The position numbers and the translations under genes were made by a program. A stretch of DNA of 64,000 nt from Fundidesulfovibrio terrae (lineage in GTDB: Bacteria > Desulfobacterota > Desulfovibrionia > Desulfovibrionales > Desulfovibrionaceae): positions 1,132,644 to 1,196,643 of the forward strand of contig NZ_JAKZFS010000001.1 of assembly GCF_022808915.1 (NCBI RefSeq). Reading direction: 5' to 3'. Of the stretch, positions 62,170-64,000 are shown piece after piece (the first letter of the stretch is position 1; each line of letters starts with the position of its first letter). The notes under the pieces were generated by a model, which did no database searches, was not told the origin of the DNA, and saw only the letters and a program-made list of their open reading frames with translations.

Positions 62170-62222
62170 GGAAAATCCCTCCAGTGAGTGCATGTGCCCG
62201 CAATCACCGGCAATGTCAAAAT

Positions 62223-63413
62223 TCAGGGCGTTTCGCGGGTGGTGGACAAAACCGAGCGGGGCGCAGGGATGGGAAAGCGCAAGGTGAACCGTGAACCCGA
62301 AGCGTCCGAGACCACATCCATCGTTCCCCGGAGTTGATGGGTGAGGTTGGTCACCAGCTGCAAGCCGAGGGAGTCGGCCGCGTCCACGGAGATATCAGGC
62401 GGAAAGCCGACGCCGTTGTCCTCAACCACGAGCCGGGCTTCGGACCCTTCCTGCGAGGCGCGCAGACGGATGACGCCGCTCGTTCGTCCGGTGAAGGCGT
62501 GCTTGAGGCTGTTGGTGAACAGCTCGTTGACAATGAGCCCACAAGGGATGGCAAAGTCCACCGGCAGGCATAGGTCGCGGCACTCGATGTCCGAGGTGAC
62601 AGACTTGTCCTTGGGGCGGTACGCCTGCAGCAGAAAGGTCGAGAGCTGGCGCAGGTAGTCGGGAAAATCGATGCGGCTCAGGTCGCCCGAGCGGTAGAGC
62701 TTCTCGTGGACCAGGGCCATGGCCCGCACCCGGGCCTGGCTGTCGAGAAAGGCCGCGGCGAGGCTCTCGTCATATTTGAGGGACTGAAGCGAGAGCAGGC
62801 TTGAAACGATCTGGAGGTTGTTCTTGACCCGGTGGTGCACTTCCTTGAGGAGCACTTCCTTCTCGGCCAGGGAAATCCGCAGGGCTTTCTCCACGGATCT
62901 GCGCTCGGCGATCTCCTTTCGGAGTTTCTGGGTGCGCTTGCGCACCAGCACTTCCAGGCGCTCGCGGTGGAGCTGGTTCTCCCGGATCAGGCTGGCCCGC
63001 TCGATGACCTTCTCCAGTGAATAGACCAGGATGGCCATGTCCTCGATGGGCTTGGTGAGGAAATCCCAGGCGCCCAGGCGAAGTGCCGCGATGACGTCGT
63101 GGATGTTGCCGGTGCCGGAGACAACCACCACTGGCAGGTTGGGCTTGAGGGCGGCGGCCCTCTCGAGCACCGCAAGGCCGGACATCCCGGGCATGGCCAG
63201 GTCCAGGAGCACGGCGTCGAAAGTCTCGGCCTGGATCAGTTCGAGCCCCTGCATGCCGTCCTGGGCCGTGGCGACGCTATGCCCCATGTCCTGCAGGAAA
63301 GCCTGAACCGTCAGGCGCAAGGCCGGTTCGTCATCGACGCAAAGAATGCGCATGGGGTGCGCGGGGCAGCCGTCCGAGTCGAGTTTGACCATCGATCCCG
63401 GAAGGAGGCTCAT
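62223..63413 (-). CDS. hybrid response regulator-histidine kinase (HWE/HisKA_2 type)
   Basis: The protein has 396 residues. An N-terminal receiver (ILCVDDEPALR, AVLLDLAMPGMSG, FLTKPIEDM) is followed by a coiled coil and a HisKA_2-type kinase with EVHHRVKNNLQIVSSLLSLQ and a VEDNGVGFP N-box. The order receiver-then-kinase with a HisKA_2 dimerisation domain is common in stress and light sensors. The ATG at 63413 overlaps the upstream transpeptidase stop (ATGA); starts at 63383 or 63353 are alternatives. Confidence 0.92.
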   Translation of the reverse strand: MSLLPGSMVKLDSDGCPAHPMRILCVDDEPALRLTVQAFLQDMGHSVATAQDGMQGLELIQAETFDAVLLDLAMPGMSGLAVLERAAALKPNLPVVVVSGTGNIHDVIAALRLGAWDFLTKPIEDMAILVYSLEKVIERASLIRENQLHRERLEVLVRKRTQKLRKEIAERRSVEKALRISLAEKEVLLKEVHHRVKNNLQIVSSLLSLQSLKYDESLAAAFLDSQARVRAMALVHEKLYRSGDLSRIDFPDYLRQLSTFLLQAYRPKDKSVTSDIECRDLCLPVDFAIPCGLIVNELFTNSLKHAFTGRTSGVIRLRASQEGSEARLVVEDNGVGFPPDISVDAADSLGLQLVTNLTHQLRGTMDVVSDASGSRFTLRFPIPAPRSVLSTTRETP

Positions 63414-64000
63414 GGCGCGGCCTGGGCCTGCGCGCCGCGTGAGGAGTCGCCGATGATGAGGAACTTCCCCGGATAGGCAACGGGCTTGCGGTCTTTCTTG
63501 AGCAACCAGGAGTCCGGCCTGGTTCTGGCCCATTCCTCGTAGTTGCGGTCAAGGATGGCGTAGGTGTCCAGGAAGCGGTTGAGCCCCTGGGAAATGCGCA
63601 CGCATCCCTTGGAGTCGGTGCGGCCAAGCCTCGCCTCGCCCTTGTCAGGGTCGGTGGAGTGCATGAGCAGGCGCATCTGGCTGACCGTGTTGCCGTTCTT
63701 GTATTTCTTGATGCCTTTCTGGTCCCCGAAGTCCCATACGCGGCTGTCCTTGGCGCCGAGCCCGCGCCAGCCGTCCTGGTTGGGCGTGCCCAGGGCCCGG
63801 TAGGAGAAGTTCTCCACCATGTTCTCGAACACGCCGATGGGCGTTTCAAAATAGTCTCCGCCCTTCTCGATGTTGCCCGAGGAGATGAGGTCCACGCCCA
63901 GGATTTCTATCCGGCCGCTTCCGGCGTCGTAGAATCCCACCGAGATGAATTGGGCCGAAGGGTTGCGGTCGGCGTAGACGAAGTATTGCGAATCCTCGAA
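63410..64000 (-). CDS. L,D-transpeptidase catalytic domain, truncated by the window edge
   Basis: The frame is open to the right edge of the window, so the true start lies outside. The visible 196 residues contain a YkuD domain: YFVYADRNPSAQFISVGFYD, RLLMHSTDPDKG with the catalytic His, and SKGCVRIS with the catalytic Cys. It crosslinks peptidoglycan in the periplasm. The stop overlaps the kinase ATG by 4 bp, so the two are translationally coupled. This pairing of an envelope enzyme with a cytoplasmic sensor kinase is uncommon. Confidence 0.9.
   Translation of the reverse strand, partial: FEDSQYFVYADRNPSAQFISVGFYDAGSGRIEILGVDLISSGNIEKGGDYFETPIGVFENMVENFSYRALGTPNQDGWRGLGAKDSRVWDFGDQKGIKKYKNGNTVSQMRLLMHSTDPDKGEARLGRTDSKGCVRISQGLNRFLDTYAILDRNYEEWARTRPDSWLLKKDRKPVAYPGKFLIIGDSSRGAQAQAAP

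Overview
The window is a GC-rich chromosomal segment, most plausibly from a Desulfovibrionaceae-type sulfate reducer (Desulfobacterota). That placement is inferred from gene content: a quinol-oxidase-like protein fused to an eight-heme cytochrome, the [NiFe]-hydrogenase maturation factor HypF, a type III glutamine synthetase, a pyruvoyl-dependent arginine decarboxylase, many signalling proteins (MCP, CheV, GGDEF, HD-GYP, Cache) and GC-skewed codon use. No rRNA, tRNA, CRISPR array, IS element or intact prophage was seen.

Layout. 0-5 kb: octaheme cytochrome (truncated at the left edge), a secreted Cache protein and a chemoreceptor. 5-10.7 kb: L,D-transpeptidase, DEAD-box helicase, outer-membrane barrel, glutaminyl cyclase (apparently with a CTG start), a small Cys-rich protein, lgt. 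10.8-15.2 kb: receiver-TPR protein, DksA-type zinc finger, panB, and two related CI/S24-like repressors, one with a C10 tract near its start codon. 15.2-15.7 kb is an AT-richer gap that runs into the 3' end of hypF. 18-27.8 kb: DUF362, PfpI and ilvB genes (ilvB has a leader-peptide attenuator and a 69-bp in-frame tandem duplication), umuDC, a DUF255 thioredoxin-like protein, a Cache-PAS-GGDEF diguanylate cyclase. 27.9-39.9 kb is mostly housekeeping: SDR, YdcF, tgt, nth, an MBL hydrolase, pyruvoyl arginine decarboxylase, SPOR protein, argS, fabD, rsmG, a nitronate monooxygenase-like flavoprotein, rlmH, DUF4390.

39.9-46.3 kb is a plus-strand run: a TIGR01777 epimerase-like protein, an HD-GYP response regulator, a fold-III PLP decarboxylase, and an adenylating enzyme-ACP-PlsC fusion. 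It is followed on the minus strand by cheV and a five-gene Mla-like lipid-transport operon (STAS-permease fusion, ATPase, MCE protein, lipoprotein, solute-binding protein). 51.9-64 kb: a GT39-like and a GT2 glycosyltransferase, a secreted TPR protein, yjbQ preceded by an unannotated 25-aa membrane microprotein, glnN, an acyltransferase-3 with a BNR/sialidase-like protein, and a receiver-histidine kinase coupled to a second L,D-transpeptidase cut by the right edge.

Four copies of a stem-loop repeat (core CCAAAGGG...CCCTTTGG, flanked by GCCGCCGGAGGC) lie at gene 3' ends. The strongest candidates for new biology are the ilvB leader and duplication, the C-tract CI-like repressor and its tandem partner (both lacking the S24 catalytic dyad), the decarboxylase/ligase-ACP-acyltransferase pair, the CTG start and the microprotein.
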